Under the pieces are notes generated by a model, which was given only the letters and a program-made list of their open reading frames with translations, was not told the DNA's origin and searched no databases. Shown piece after piece: positions 36,901-49,190 of a stretch of DNA of 64,000 nucleotides. The stretch is from Archegozetes longisetosus (lineage: Eukaryota > Arthropoda > Arachnida > Sarcoptiformes > Trhypochthoniidae): the NCBI GenBank assembly GCA_018873245.2, contig JAEMBT020000006.1, positions 7,709,855-7,773,854 on the forward strand, given 5' to 3'. Both the position numbers and the translations under genes were made by a program. Each line of letters starts with the position of its first letter. Position 1 is the first letter of the stretch.

Positions 36901-39785
36901 TTATCCTCAGCACTAATGGAAGACGAATCCGTTTTATTAATTTCATTTGACTCATTAACTGCAATCGAAGCTAATGTCGACAGATTTGAAGTTACGTTAT
37001 CGTTCAGGTCCTCACTTGTCATCTTATTAGAAGGACTTGAAGGTAAACTTATTGAGTCGAGATTGTTGTCCTCATTATCTGACGCCATTCCATCTTTATT
37101 GGCATCTCTTCCATCAGTCGAGTTTGCATTTGTCTCATTATTGCAATGAGCATGTGTTTGGTGGTATTTAAGTCCATTGATATGCTTATACTTCTTGCTA
37201 CAGTTTGGTTCTGGACATTCAATCAATACTGGAGAAGAAGGTTGAGCCAGAGGTGTGTTCGGCTCACTCGACGTGCTTGACACAGGAGTATTCCGTGTTT
37301 GAGATCTGTTTCTTTTGCTTCCCTTACTATTACTACTACTATTGTCATTAATTGGACTCAATTCCAGATCGGAGGGTCTGCCTTTCCTCTTAGAACTTGA
37401 TGGCGCACTGCTATCACTTTTGGCAGGACTGGCCGGCACTGTGAAGCCAGAGTTGGCAGTTCTCCTTCCCTTACCATTCCTAAGCTTACTTTGAACAGTT
37501 CTGCTGTCATTTGCAGCCTCGGCAGTGATGTTAGAGCGCGATCGTTTAGCCCTACTATTCTTATTACTCTTTGATTCGATATCACTGGTCGGTGATTCAC
37601 AAAATCTCGGTGGAGCCCAATCGTGTTTAGTGCAGTCCAACAAAGTGCCCACATATGTCTTTCCTCTCCAGGTCACATTCACTACTAACACACCTATGAT
37701 TTACAATAAAATATACAACAATTATATGTTTGCACCCTTTCTATATCAGTTTGAAACAATTCTAATTGATTAAAATTGAGAGTCTTATAAGGACCGAGTC
37801 AGAATATTTGAACCTCTCAACCGAAATTGCGAAATTCAGTATGAAATGGATGCATACCTCCTTCAGTTTCTTGCCAAACAATTCCTTCCAGAGTGACACT
37901 AGTTCCAGGTTCACAAGGACCCAAACAGTCTGGTTCTGTAATTGTTCCAATACTAGTCGAAGTTCCAGTATCTCTTGTAGCAGAAATACTTTCTTCAGTC
38001 TAGAAGTGTAGCAGAAGGAAGAAAATGGTTTAGGTAATTGGTAGTGACAATAAACCTGAAATAAGTTATCGATTTGCAAGAAGTAGTTTAGCGAACATTA
38101 AAAATTGGACTGCATTAAGGATTGTATGAAACAAAATGACAGCACAGAGTGCAGTTCGCAACCATTTAATCTCTATCTCTTATATAGCAATTGCCACTTA
38201 CTTTTTCTAGTTTTATCTTTTTGGAAGGCGTTGGAATATTTTTGGTCAGTTCATCAGTTCTTAAAATCACAGTAGGATTAAGTGAAGCCGAGGAATATTT
38301 CAGTGTTATGTTAGGCATCGAAGTAATTGTACTCGAAGACAATGGATTAGTGGCTGTAGTGGAGGGCAGTCTCGAGATCGGTGTACTTCCATTGATGGTT
38401 GACGTGGAATTGGCTGAAGAATGAGTAGAAGACTGAGTTGCAGTTAACTTAATCGAAGGGTTAGCATTAGTTGGCGTAGAATTGACGAGAGAGCCGTTGA
38501 CTTCACTCGACGAAACACTTTGATTGGGGGCTGCGCTCATTTTGGTTGTTGATGATAAGGATGTGCTGATTTTACTACTCGAACAACTACTACCACTATT
38601 ATTATTAGCACTACCACTGCCACTACTACGACTATCCTTATCACGATTCTTATCCCTTTTATCTCTATGACTACCACTTCGTCCTTTATTTGAATGTTTT
38701 GATGACTTAGAGTCTGCTGTCGTGGACGATGAAGATGAAGAAATCACAGAAGATGTGCTACCAGTACCACTAACAGACATACCCTGGTTATGAGTACTAG
38801 AAGAAGCACTACTAACACTATTCACTGAAGAACTACCACTGCTGTGATCCAGAGATGATACATATTTTGTTGAACTTATATCTGATGACACTATTTCATG
38901 CTTTGCTTCAGATGATTTTCCGCCAATATTTTTACGTTTAATTTTCATTTTAAGTCCTTTATCAACAGTCGCCTGGTGTTCGACAGCTGAACCCACATTT
39001 GGGGTCGACGTCGACGAACCTGAAGACGACGACGACGATGATGAGGACGACGACGACGACGACGAAGAGGATGAAGAAGAGTTGTTTGATGACACATTTG
39101 AATGATGGTGGTGATGATGATGGTGGTGGTGATGGTGATGATGCGATGACGAAGAGTTTGATGAAGATGAGGAGACGTTTGTTGCAGTGATGGCACCGCT
39201 AGTAATCCCCATACGCGATGATTTAGAGTTAGACATCACTGTTGTAGTGGTAGAAGAACAAGTGGTGGCACTGTTCTCTATTAAATTAGTTAATCCACTT
39301 ATAGTTTGACAATTAGTTTTATTTTTATTGCTACTGCCACTAATGCTGTTATTATTCACAGAACCGTTTTGTTGACCACTTTTCTCAATGTCTGCGTCCA
39401 AGTCAATTATAAGATCTCCGATTCCCAGCTCCCATTCGTTGTAGTCGTCGTCAAAATTAGTAGCGCTTGGATTTGGATTTCCTGTATTCGAACTGTTGTT
39501 AGCTGCCGAAGAAGTGGTTGCGCAAGAACTCTTATTATTAGTAGTATTTGATGAACGATTCGGTATTGCTTGTGATGGCAACGAAGTGCTTTGTGAACAT
39601 GTATTAGAGGCTAATGTAGTCGAAAGCGATACAGAAGCAGAAGAATGCGACGGACTGTTGGGATCAATGAGTGACTGTTGTTGACCTTTAATTGATTCAA
39701 TCAACTGATTGTTTGAATTGTTACTCTTATTGTGATCTATAGCCACCCGTACACGGTGGCCATCCGTACTGCTATTCTCTTTCAT
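33996..39785 (-). CDS. sbb: scribbler/brakeless (ZNF608/ZNF609 family) transcriptional co-regulator
   Basis: Nuclear co-repressor family. Coding exons: 38202-39785 (ATG at 39785, 528 codons), 37858-37999 and 34163-37693. Exon 1 has the family N-terminus YNEWELGIGDLIIDLDADIEK, then a poly-His and poly-Ser stretch, then GLKMKIKRK. Exon 2 encodes EPDCLGPCEPGTSVTLEGIVW. Exon 3 opens with VLVVNVTWRGKTYVGTLLDC and DWAPPRFCESPTSD, followed by the single C2H2 finger CPEPNCSKKYKHINGLKYHQ at about residues 735-758, KPIQPKPTILGEP, SPAYSDISDA, a YPYSYMQRYPGYS block and THHHTHVGVGYPIYDPYSG. A strong donor (TATAGCG/GTAAGT) at 34162 suggests a further C-terminal exon that I could not place. Without splicing, the frame runs 55 codons more to a stop at 33996. 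All three exons are phase-consistent. Confidence 0.94.
36416..36470 (-). repeat. coding hexanucleotide repeat (Asp-Arg) in scribbler
   Basis: On the minus strand repeated GATAGA-like units encode alternating Asp/Arg, then Glu-Arg and Asp-Lys (DRDRDRDRERDRDKDKERK). RD-type tracts are common in nuclear proteins. This one is nearly pure DNA repeat and likely to vary in length. Confidence 0.85.
39000..39170 (-). repeat. poly-His/poly-Ser coding tract in scribbler exon 1
   Basis: Runs of His codons (CAC/CAT mixed), then Ser codons (TCG, TCA, TCC and TCT mixed), separated by a short Ser-Asn-Val-Ser-Ser-Asn-Asn piece. The mixed synonymous codons suggest the peptide tract is older than a fresh slippage expansion. 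Confidence 0.85.
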
Positions 39786-40336
39786 TGATAAACTTTGTGG
39801 TCACCTATCAATAGGAGACCACTTGAAGAAGTCATTTGTTTAGTATTTACCAGTTTTGCATTCATTCACAAAATTAATAAAACACAAAAATCCAATCAAT
39901 TGAATAAATAATTGCCTCTTCATTGAACACCAACTCTGATGTTAACCTATTTTAACAAAATTGACATCAATATAGCTAATGAACCATTATCTAAATCGTG
40001 TCAACATTTATAATCAAATTATTTATTTTAATGATCACTTTGAAAGAGCTGATTAATAGTCGAAATTGACAACTGATTACCAGTATTAAAGCTCACTTAA
40101 AATACTGAAAATTAAATGTAATTCAGGTTTGAAGAGTAAGAAAAAAAGTGACACAAAAAAGCACCAGAAAAACTAAAAAAACATAATCAAACAATGAAGC
40201 ATTATTTGTATAGGTTTATTCGTTATATCGCGGATCAGTTGACACAAAGGCATAGTTAGATAGATTACCACTGCATATAAACCATATTAGACTGTGGACT
40301 GCATTGCACTCAATGCTATCCAAACGTGAGTTAGGA

Positions 40337-40402
40337 ATGGGACCAGTGCTCACAGCACAGGACTCAATAGCAGTACCGGTGCTCATAACATAGGGCTCAA
40401 TG
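40337..40402 (+). repeat. degenerate 33-bp tandem pair
   Basis: Two adjacent 33-bp units (CCAGTGCTCACAGCACAGGA... and CCGGTGCTCATAACATAGGG...) differ at seven positions, six of them transitions. Short open frames cross it on both strands but none has a start codon. It lies in the presumed 5' region of scribbler. Confidence 0.7.
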
Positions 40403-41407
40403 GCTGTACCTCAGACTATCAAGAGACCAACACTCATGTACTCACACAACACATAAGGCCCTACAGAAGTGAAGAGAAGACAAGACTGTGTATCGTACAG
40501 CTGTTCATTGCACTGAATGTGAAGCATTGCGATCGCGATAATACACAATGATTCCATTCCTCTCTTTCTTTCTCTTCCTTCCATTTACCATAGCATGCAG
40601 TGAAGCGAAGATTACGAGCAATCTAAGTCTCACAGACCCACAGATAGGACACCAGCTATAGCTATAGCTTAACGAAAATCTCTTTTAACGCTATCAAATC
40701 TATTTTAGCTAAATTCAAACTTCAATTGCCAAAACTATTGGGGCAATTTGTGACCACTTTGTGACCAGTTCTAGCCGAAATGTTAATAGGATAAGGGTTT
40801 AATCGTATTGGTTTTTGTATATATAAATGCTAACCAATAGATGAGAGCAAATAACTATGTGGTTTCAATGACTTGTTATGAATGCAATGCAGACTCAATT
40901 ATATGAATGTGAGATAATATGCTTTACTTGTGATCAATTAATGCAAAAACAAATCACTTACCAGCAGTTGAATGATTGAAATCTACTAAACTATGGTGTT
41001 TGACGCCACTCCCAAGCAAACCTTTAGAAAAGTGACTAATATTTTTGGTTTGTCTCTAATAGTGGTGAACTGAGACTCCAAGTCAGCCACAAATGCATTC
41101 TCTGTTCATCCAAAATAAGGCAAAAATCGTTATTACACTAAACCATTTAGCTTTTCTTGTGTATTTTACGAGATATTTTTCGCGAGATATCACATATTAG
41201 TTCACATATTATTAGTGCATATTTTGAAAAACTGCATCAATTTCTTATTTATAATTGAATCCGAGTTTTATTAAACAGATATATAGTATTCATACGAGAA
41301 ATACATATATTTTCGTTACTGTTTTTACTCGGACTGCAAAACAAAATGTAGGAAAACCTTACAATCAAACTGCGACTGCGCACTGCTTACACTACTGTCT
41401 CTCTTTC

Positions 41408-41410
<3 letters not shown>

Positions 41411-41467
<57 letters not shown>
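41411..41467 (+). repeat. (CT)n microsatellite, 57 bp
   Basis: Nearly pure CT dinucleotide run on the plus strand (GA on the scribbler strand), about 1.6 kb before the scribbler ATG. GAGA-type elements are common in arthropod promoters; a promoter role is inference. Confidence 0.95.
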
Positions 41468-41470
<3 letters not shown>

Positions 41471-42111
41471 TCTGTTCTCTCGGGTTCTCTCTCTGGCTGC
41501 CGCTGTTTCACCTTCTGGTCTCGTCTCGCCTCTCAATTTCTTTATTACTATCTCTCTCTTTGGCTCGTAATCCTCACTCGTGAAAGCTGGTATCACGTCT
41601 TTCTTGGCTCGCAATGAAAAACAACCTGAAAAGTCATAGTAAAAGAAAGATTACTTTTGAATGTATGGCAAGTATGTATTGGAATAAAAATAAGTAAAAC
41701 ACAAAAGCAGAAATACATTTGTTAACTCTGTTGGGTTTCTTTACAACAATCTCTTGTTTGACACTGTTCACCTTACCATCAATTATTTTGACTTAAATTA
41801 CTAGGTTTTTAACTAATAAAACAAAAACTCATTTAATAGTGAATGTGATATAAACTTGTAATTTATTTTAGAAATTAATTCTTAACACCTATAACATCTA
41901 TAAAGTCTTATGTTTTACACTTTTTAATTTATTCATTACTACACTGTACTCTCGTTCACTGACCACATGTTCACCAATTTCAGAATCTCATCACGTCTTG
42001 TAAATTATTTTAGTAAATCCCTCATCGATTGATTGAGCACTACTTCAGGATTTATTTGCTCATAATTAAGACAGTCAAAATTGAAGCAATTCAGTTAAAT
42101 GTAATCAACTA

Positions 42112-42120
42112 TCTCTCTCT

Positions 42121-42163
<43 letters not shown>

Positions 42164-42178
42164 TTCTCTCTCCTCTGC

Positions 42179-42209
<31 letters not shown>

Positions 42210-42225
42210 ACTCACTCACTCTCAC
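42112..42225 (+). repeat. compound (CT)n/(CACT)n microsatellite
   Basis: Interrupted CT run followed by a short CACT repeat. The frame that reads Leu-Ser through it is a repeat artefact. Confidence 0.95.
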
Positions 42226-44987
42226 TAAAATTATAACAAATATTGAAAACAAAACCGATTTATCTTGTTATTTGAAATCAATTTTTGTGTTTGCATTCAC
42301 CATTTATCCTGAATATCATTATGTCTTTGTTTGAAAGCTCTCTTTGTTCTCACGCATTGCTATTCGATGAATAAATTTTGAAATAAATTGGTTTATAGTA
42401 ATGAACGTAGGATTGATGGTTTTATCTTAGGCAGAGTTGGAGAGAAGACAATATGGAAGAGGTTAAGGATAGGGATTATAATGTGGTTTAAAATTAGGCA
42501 TGAATATGATTCTGGTTTCTATTTTAGTTGACATGGCAGTAAACGCTCAGACAGTCAAGTCTTATACTAACTCATAAGACTTTATTAATCATTCTTCGCT
42601 CCAATCAACACAAATACATAAGAAAGTATAATATACTATGATCTGAGTTTATATTGAAAACAAACCTCTTTGTCGCGTTTAATCGATTTGATGCGAAACT
42701 ATTTTGCAATTTAATGCTTTCTGTTTCGATGCCAGAGAACATGTAACTCGATATTAGCAGTTAATGAACTATAGGCTAATGTCTACAATGGCTTATATCT
42801 CATGGCTTACAATTCTAATACTCTAATTTTAGAAATAAGGTTCACGACAAAATCTGATCAAATTCTTGGAATTGCAGTTTTCCTCACGAGCCTAGTTTAG
42901 TCTCAATAGAAGGTGTCCGCATGTGGTCATCACTAAACTTCAATCATGTGAAGCCCATAAATGCAAAAACCTACTCCAAGCCCTTAATGCATGTTTGACT
43001 TATTGAAAATCAGACAAAAGTCTGTTTGGTTTTTAAAAATAAAATCTCTGTTTTTCTAAATTTTCAACACTTATTTGCTGAAAAGTTGAGCAAAAACCAT
43101 AGTTATGAGAGTTATCGATTCATTCGTTTCTGCGTTTATGCCATGCACTGAAGTAAAATGAAAGGAATGCCACAAATAGCGATTCGAACAGATTTCTCAA
43201 AGATCGCGATTTTTCTTAGAGCCATTCAGTTTCTCTCAAACGGCAGGAATTTTCTGTTAATATAGGGTTAGTGTAATATAAGGTTTGATTTACGATCTTT
43301 TATGTTTTGGCAATAGTTTTGAATTTGGGAAAAGCGTACAACCATTAACTAATTAGAAAGTAAAACAAAGCAAGACCCATAGCAAAAATGGCCGAGACAT
43401 GCTTTTAAATCAAATCTTTTGTTCATCCAGCTTTTCACACTATTTTCCACTCAAATACCATAGTAGAAACTCAAATAACTCCAAACAGATGCAATTTTGA
43501 AGAGCCTAATTATTCAATACGTCTTTATAATAACAATCAATATAAAAATAATTATCCAAATATTATAAATTATAAGCTCAAGAATTGATTACAACAATGT
43601 GCATTGTGATCTGAAGAATTAATTTGAGCAAAATGATTCTGAATTTGTTGATAAATGGTATAAGAAAATATTACTTAAGGCATAAGCCTTAGTTTGGGTC
43701 TATTGAAATTTGTTATATAACATGCAAGAAAGTGACTTAAAAATGAATTTAAATATTACATTATAAACCAAATTTGAATGACTGATGCATGATTTTTAAT
43801 GAACTCATCACTGAATAGTTTTTGTGTTGCTGTTTAAAAGCAAATCTGCAATTTTTCAGTCAAATCTACAATGAGTGAGATTCCGCTTTTCTAGTTTCAA
43901 TCGATAGTAAGTCGAAAAACCAGTGGGAGAGACAAAACTGGTTTTTAGAGAAGAGCTTTTTTAAAAAGAAAAGTTATGCACAGATTGGGCGTTATGTCGT
44001 TTTGATAATGACACCTTTGCACGTATACTAACATCTGTTATAAATAAACACTTCAATTGAATAAATGACTGTTGGACTCAGTCCTAAAGGTTTCCGATCC
44101 TTTTGTCGATTCTGCTCCTATTTGTTTTCTCCCCTTCTCTTCCCCCCCAATAATAAATATCAACTTATTCATCATTTGTTTTATTTACACTTTATGTAAT
44201 AATTACTTAATATTAGCCTCAAATAAATCCGTCTAATGCTTAGATAGTGTAAGTGAGTTTCACTTATAATTCATTTGAATGACGAATCAGTTTTAAGACT
44301 TGAGAAATATTTATGATTTTTACTGGCAAATTCACTTTACATTCTAAGCTTAATGTAATTATAGAATATATATATATAGTACGGAAATATACATATAGTA
44401 CTGGAGTTTTTACTTGAAAATTTCCCAAAATAAGGTAATCAATTAGAACTATATTTGAATAATAATAATGTAGTAATTATTTGCAGTATACTATTGATTT
44501 TCGTCAGACATTGGCAGACAATGTGCGACTGTTTTAAAAATATTTGTGCGAGTAAAGTTCATTTTTCTCTGTCTTTTAGCCAACGTTTGGTTTTCTGGTA
44601 AAATTGATTTGAATCACTAGAGTAAAAAATATTGATTATAATATTTATACTACAATTATAATGATTAAAACGAAGTAATAATAATGAAATTTTTCTTTTC
44701 TTGTAATACTTAAAGCGTCAAAAGTTAAAATGAATTACATGTGAATTTAATTTAGATTTAATTTAGATTTAACTTTGATTTAGTGAATAGTTTATATGAA
44801 AATAGAAACCTAAAGCAGGCATACGTTCCAATTGAAAAACATCTTTTCATTAATGATCATTAGAGTTGTGAGAAGTAGTCAAAGTGAACAGATTTGAGAA
44901 GTGAATAGTATAAGAGAAAGTACTTATGAGTAGTGTATTGGCGTTTAGGTTTTAGCGAATAGTATCTTAATTGGAAGTGTTGGCTCA

Positions 44988-45030
44988 CCCAAAGCCATGC
45001 CAAGTGCGTTGGCGGCGATCACTGCTCTCA
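44988..45030 (-). other. orphan candidate exon of 43 nt in AT-rich desert
   Basis: A short GC-rich island on the minus strand is bounded by an acceptor (ACTGTAAAATAG) and a strong donor (GG/GTGAGCC). Two of three frames are open: one reads VRAVIAANALGMAL, another ESSDRRQRTWHGF. No host gene is identified. It could be a small exon of a long-intron gene or a conserved regulatory element. Confidence 0.25.
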
Positions 45031-45385
45031 CCTATTTTACAGTATTCTTAATAATAACAAATTGGCTCATTTTGCTAAATGTTTTATTTTAGCAAACGCT
45101 TTATTTTACTAAATACTTATTTCTGTTTTCATTTCATTCAATTAAACTCTAATTGAGAAAAAGGTTGATTTTGATTTAAGTTTATTTTTTCAATAGAGCT
45201 TATTTACTGCCTCATTATGAACACTAACCAGCTCTAGATTTATGTCCAATTGGATTATAACTAAATTATTTGATGACATACTTTGTTAATAATAGTTTAG
45301 ATCGACTTACTTTATATGTTGAAAGGAATGTCAAGTGTTTATCGATTATAATTAAGTTGGAAACAATTTAGTAAGAGTTTGGGGT

Positions 45386-45449
45386 ATTAGAGTATCACAA
45401 TATTAGAGTACGAGAACATTAGAGTATCACAACATTAGAGTATCAGAGC
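45386..45449 (+). repeat. 16-bp minisatellite, four copies
   Basis: Four tandem 16-bp units of the form ATTAGAGTATCACAAY with one or a few changes each. Intergenic. Confidence 0.9.
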
Positions 45450-48310
45450 TAAAGTAAAATATAAGAGAAGAAATAAGTGAATTCTGAAATTTGAATAATT
45501 TATAAGTATAGAAGAGAAAAATAAAATAGTGAATAACTAGATAATGTATTGTTAACCAATGGTAGTGTTAACAAGCGCTTCCTTTCACTTGTGCATTGCA
45601 TAATATGTATAGTTGCGATATATTACTATCGCATACTTTCACTATTATTTTTATAACACATAAACATTATATTTGATATTTTTTCGCTCTTCTCTTTTAA
45701 CCATTAAAAATAATCTCACTTTCATGATATAATTTAACGCTAACTTCTGTTTCGTATAAAACAAAATTATTCTTTAAGCATTAGATATCATAAAATAATA
45801 AATTTCTTTATTGAAACTTAAGCAAAAAGCATTAGTTTCTCTGATTATAGTGTGCAGGAATGGAGAAAATTAGAGACATAACTAAAGTCTATATTATATA
45901 TAACTAAAGTGACGTTCACTGAAATAACAGATAAGTTGTTAGAGAAGTAAAATGGAATTTATAATCACTATAACGATAATTGGGTTGTTGGCACTTTAGG
46001 AAAAAGACAAAATCAAGTTGAGAATAATAAGAAGCAAATAATAATTGACATGTTTAGGTAAAGTAGAAAAGTTAGAAAAGTATGCTTGTTGTTAACAGTG
46101 TGTAACATGTTTAGGTTGAATCTGTATGCCAGTTGCAGTTCCCATACATTAAGTGGGAAACGCTATGCAACTACTGTTTTGGGCATCATTCATGAATCAA
46201 TAAGCAGCCAACAGAACATGAACACTCTTCTATCCACTATATACTTTATACTCTCTACCCAACTATACTATAGCTTATACGAAAGCTTATACTATACCAA
46301 GTAATCAAATTCTCGACAGTTGAACACCAGAAAAGACTAATCCATCGGTTTTGCCATGAAAATCTAATATTCGTCTGATTGCACTTATATTGCTGTTAAA
46401 AATAGTGAAACAGATCTTTCCACAAACAATTAAGTGTTTTATTCTGTTGAAATTGCTTTTCTATTCCACTCATATCACTATCTAATAATGATCTTATCTC
46501 TTATCTCTTTTTATAGATACACTATATTTTCTATGTTTTCATCTGAAAATTTACTGTTTCTTACTTTGAGTACCAAATACTTTAAGTATTTAGTCCTTTC
46601 AATAGTAATAAAAACAAGAGAATATTAATCTAAATACTTCTGACAAGAATCTGATCCCCAGCAAAGTTTATCTAAAATTTAATTATAGCTTACTTGTACA
46701 GCAATTGAAGAATGCATATAAATCTCTAGGCTTTCTTTATGTTTTTTCTCAGTTAACGATCGAAAAGAAGGATAAGGACATTGCATTTTAATAAAATCTC
46801 ATATAAAATGTTATCTGAAATAACAATTATTACACTTGAAAAGTAAATTTTCCAGCTGATGGTTGTTATTATTCAAAATATTCTCGTCTTTTAAGATATC
46901 AGTACGAATTGTGAAGAGAACAATTTTTGAATATAATTTTAAAAATTCAATCATTGCTAAACTCCTTAAGGCTAAACAAAAATATTAATGGCTTCAATTT
47001 AATGTTAGATAATTTAGCAATCTAATTATCTATTTAAAAATATTTTTATTTCTTCCAATAATAATTATAATAATAGATAGAATAATTTTTAAGATATCGG
47101 TTTGTTTGTATAGAAGATAACGTTTATAAAGTATATTTTAGAAGTTATAGAGTAATGGAAGTAAGAAAAAAAGTTCATATATTGAGCGATTCTAGAATCG
47201 ATTCCATGTTTCTAAACTGCTTACAGCCTTTCACAGAGTCATAGCGAACAACATGATTTTGTGTGAACCATCTTTCAGATCGAATATCTTTTGCCAAGTA
47301 TTTACTTTTACTTAGGAGTTAGGAGTATAAAAAAACACATAATATTATACATTAAAGATTATCCTAACGTATTTCCATTAATTCTGAGTAGAATTCAAAC
47401 TAGAATTCAACCTCTAGTTCATTGGACTTACTTATTGGATTTAATGCTTAATTCATTTCAGATTATCGACTATTTCTTTTCAGAAATTTCTTAATTTGCA
47501 TTTGTCTGAGGAGTGAAAACTAAAAATTTTCTCCGCTTTTTTCTCATCATTAGTAGGAATGATAAGTAAATGTAAAAATGATTAATATAACTCGTTTAGA
47601 GTGATAATAGTTGCAAATTTGAGGGTCAATATCATTGAGGCAATAATTACGAAAAGCTCTGAAGGCATGAAAAAATATAGAGATAAGATGGGTTGTTGCA
47701 GGCATTTTGTCAATCAATGAAAATATCGGCAGATCTTATGTTTTCAAGCTTCGTCGAGTGTTTTTAAGCTTTGGTATGGTGCTATGAAAAATTAGAAATT
47801 CAATTGAAACTCCAACTAAACGACCAGTCATATCTGTATATTTTTATTTATAGTGAATCATCAATTTTTAGTTTTACTAAGGTTAGCAAAACGTTTAGTT
47901 TTCCCATACTAAGTCAAATTAATTATAAAAGGTTAAGAATTTATGTTAATATATCAAGAATTGTCTTAGAATTGATGTGCTTTTTGTCAAAGTACAGCTT
48001 ATAAGTTATAATCACTGCACTTTATCAATATTAGTGAAATATCAATCCATTAGTTTTTTTCGCAAAGGATACAAAAATTATAAAAACATTGAGCTATGTA
48101 TTCAATTACAGCACTTTAAAAAACAAACAAACTCTAATAGTGAGAAAAAGAAAATTTTCTATCATAAGTAATAAAAGCAAAGCAGCAAAAAAAGTTTGGC
48201 ATTATTGCGAACAATGAGCACAACTAGAAGTATTAACGCTTCACAAACCAATTGGAGCTTAACTTTTCGAAAACTCGAGCTTTCATTCGTTCGCTTCTTT
48301 CCTTCAGACC

Positions 48311-48312
<2 letters not shown>

Positions 48313-48370
<58 letters not shown>
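48313..48370 (+). repeat. (GA)n microsatellite, 58 bp
   Basis: Pure GA run on the plus strand, opposite in orientation to the CT runs near 41.4, 42.1 and 57.5 kb. No gene start is recognised just downstream. Confidence 0.95.
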
Positions 48371-48373
<3 letters not shown>

Positions 48374-49117
48374 CGTGAAGCCTAAGGCGAATACTGTGAA
48401 AAACACGCCGTGAATAATAACCTATTGACAATGCAATAGATGTAATGTAAAAGCATGTAAATGAGAGCCACAGATATCAGAATAGGAAAACTATTTAAGG
48501 GATAATATCGACAAAAGTTTTTGAATTTAGATCATAAAAGATATGATTGTGTAGCTTAACAGTTAGAAGCGTTGCAAAATCCGATATTTAATTAAAAGAA
48601 GGAATTAAATTGAAAGAGGGACTAAATAATAGTTGAGTTGAAAGTTATCATTGACGATAGTGAGCTAAGACTCTAAATATACACGACATGAATGATTAAA
48701 AATTTTGCTTTGGGTTAGTAAAAAGAGCTAGAGATAAATGAACGCTTTCAAAATACTTTAGAGGTTCGTGTACTGCGTTTAAGACACTCAATCCATATCA
48801 AACCCAGCCTAACATTAAATTTATGTATAAAGCTATGCTTTTATTTCTCTTTCATTTCTTTTCTTAACGTCAAACCAAATTCTATATGATTTATGCTCAA
48901 TTCAATTATAACAGCTTTTTTCATTTTAATTGCCGACTCCAATCAGGATTTCGTTCTAAAGATTATGTTTTAGTAGTCATTTAGCCATTCAGTCAACATT
49001 AGACTTTAGAAATAATTTAGTTGAGTAAATTTGATTTTTGCAGAACAAATGCTATAAAATGAGACAGAAAGTGATGAAAATGTCGATATATGTTTATAAA
49101 TACTCATAGATATACCA

Positions 49118-49190
49118 GTAGTAGATATGGCAACTGAACTACTTGAAGATGAAGTGCTATTCTCTGGTGCTATCGTAACAAACGTGTTTC
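49118..49190 (-). other. candidate exon, possibly the last exon of the four-TM gene
   Basis: On the minus strand a good acceptor (TTCTATTCACAG) precedes 73 nt ending at a donor (ACTACTG/GTATAT). In phase with the last clear exon of the four-TM gene (52738-52859, phase 0) it adds KHVCYDSTRE and a stop. In another frame it is open throughout and Ser/Thr-rich. The plus strand also has a 22-codon ATG frame here. The intron would be 3.5 kb. Confidence 0.25.

Noticed and set aside
34829-37149. Several 60-130 codon frames on either strand inside scribbler
   Set aside because: Shadows of the Ser-rich coding exon in other frames.
41255-42334. Plus and minus frames reading Leu-Ser or Arg-Glu runs
   Set aside because: They are translations of CT/GA microsatellites; flanks are not protein-like.
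46086-46304. Plus 72-codon frame
   Set aside because: Opens with TTG; Leu/Tyr/Ser-rich in AT-rich DNA; no homology seen.
48162-48431. Minus-strand Ser-Leu repeat frame and its plus-strand Arg-Glu partner
   Set aside because: Same cause: translation of the (GA)n tract at 48313-48370.
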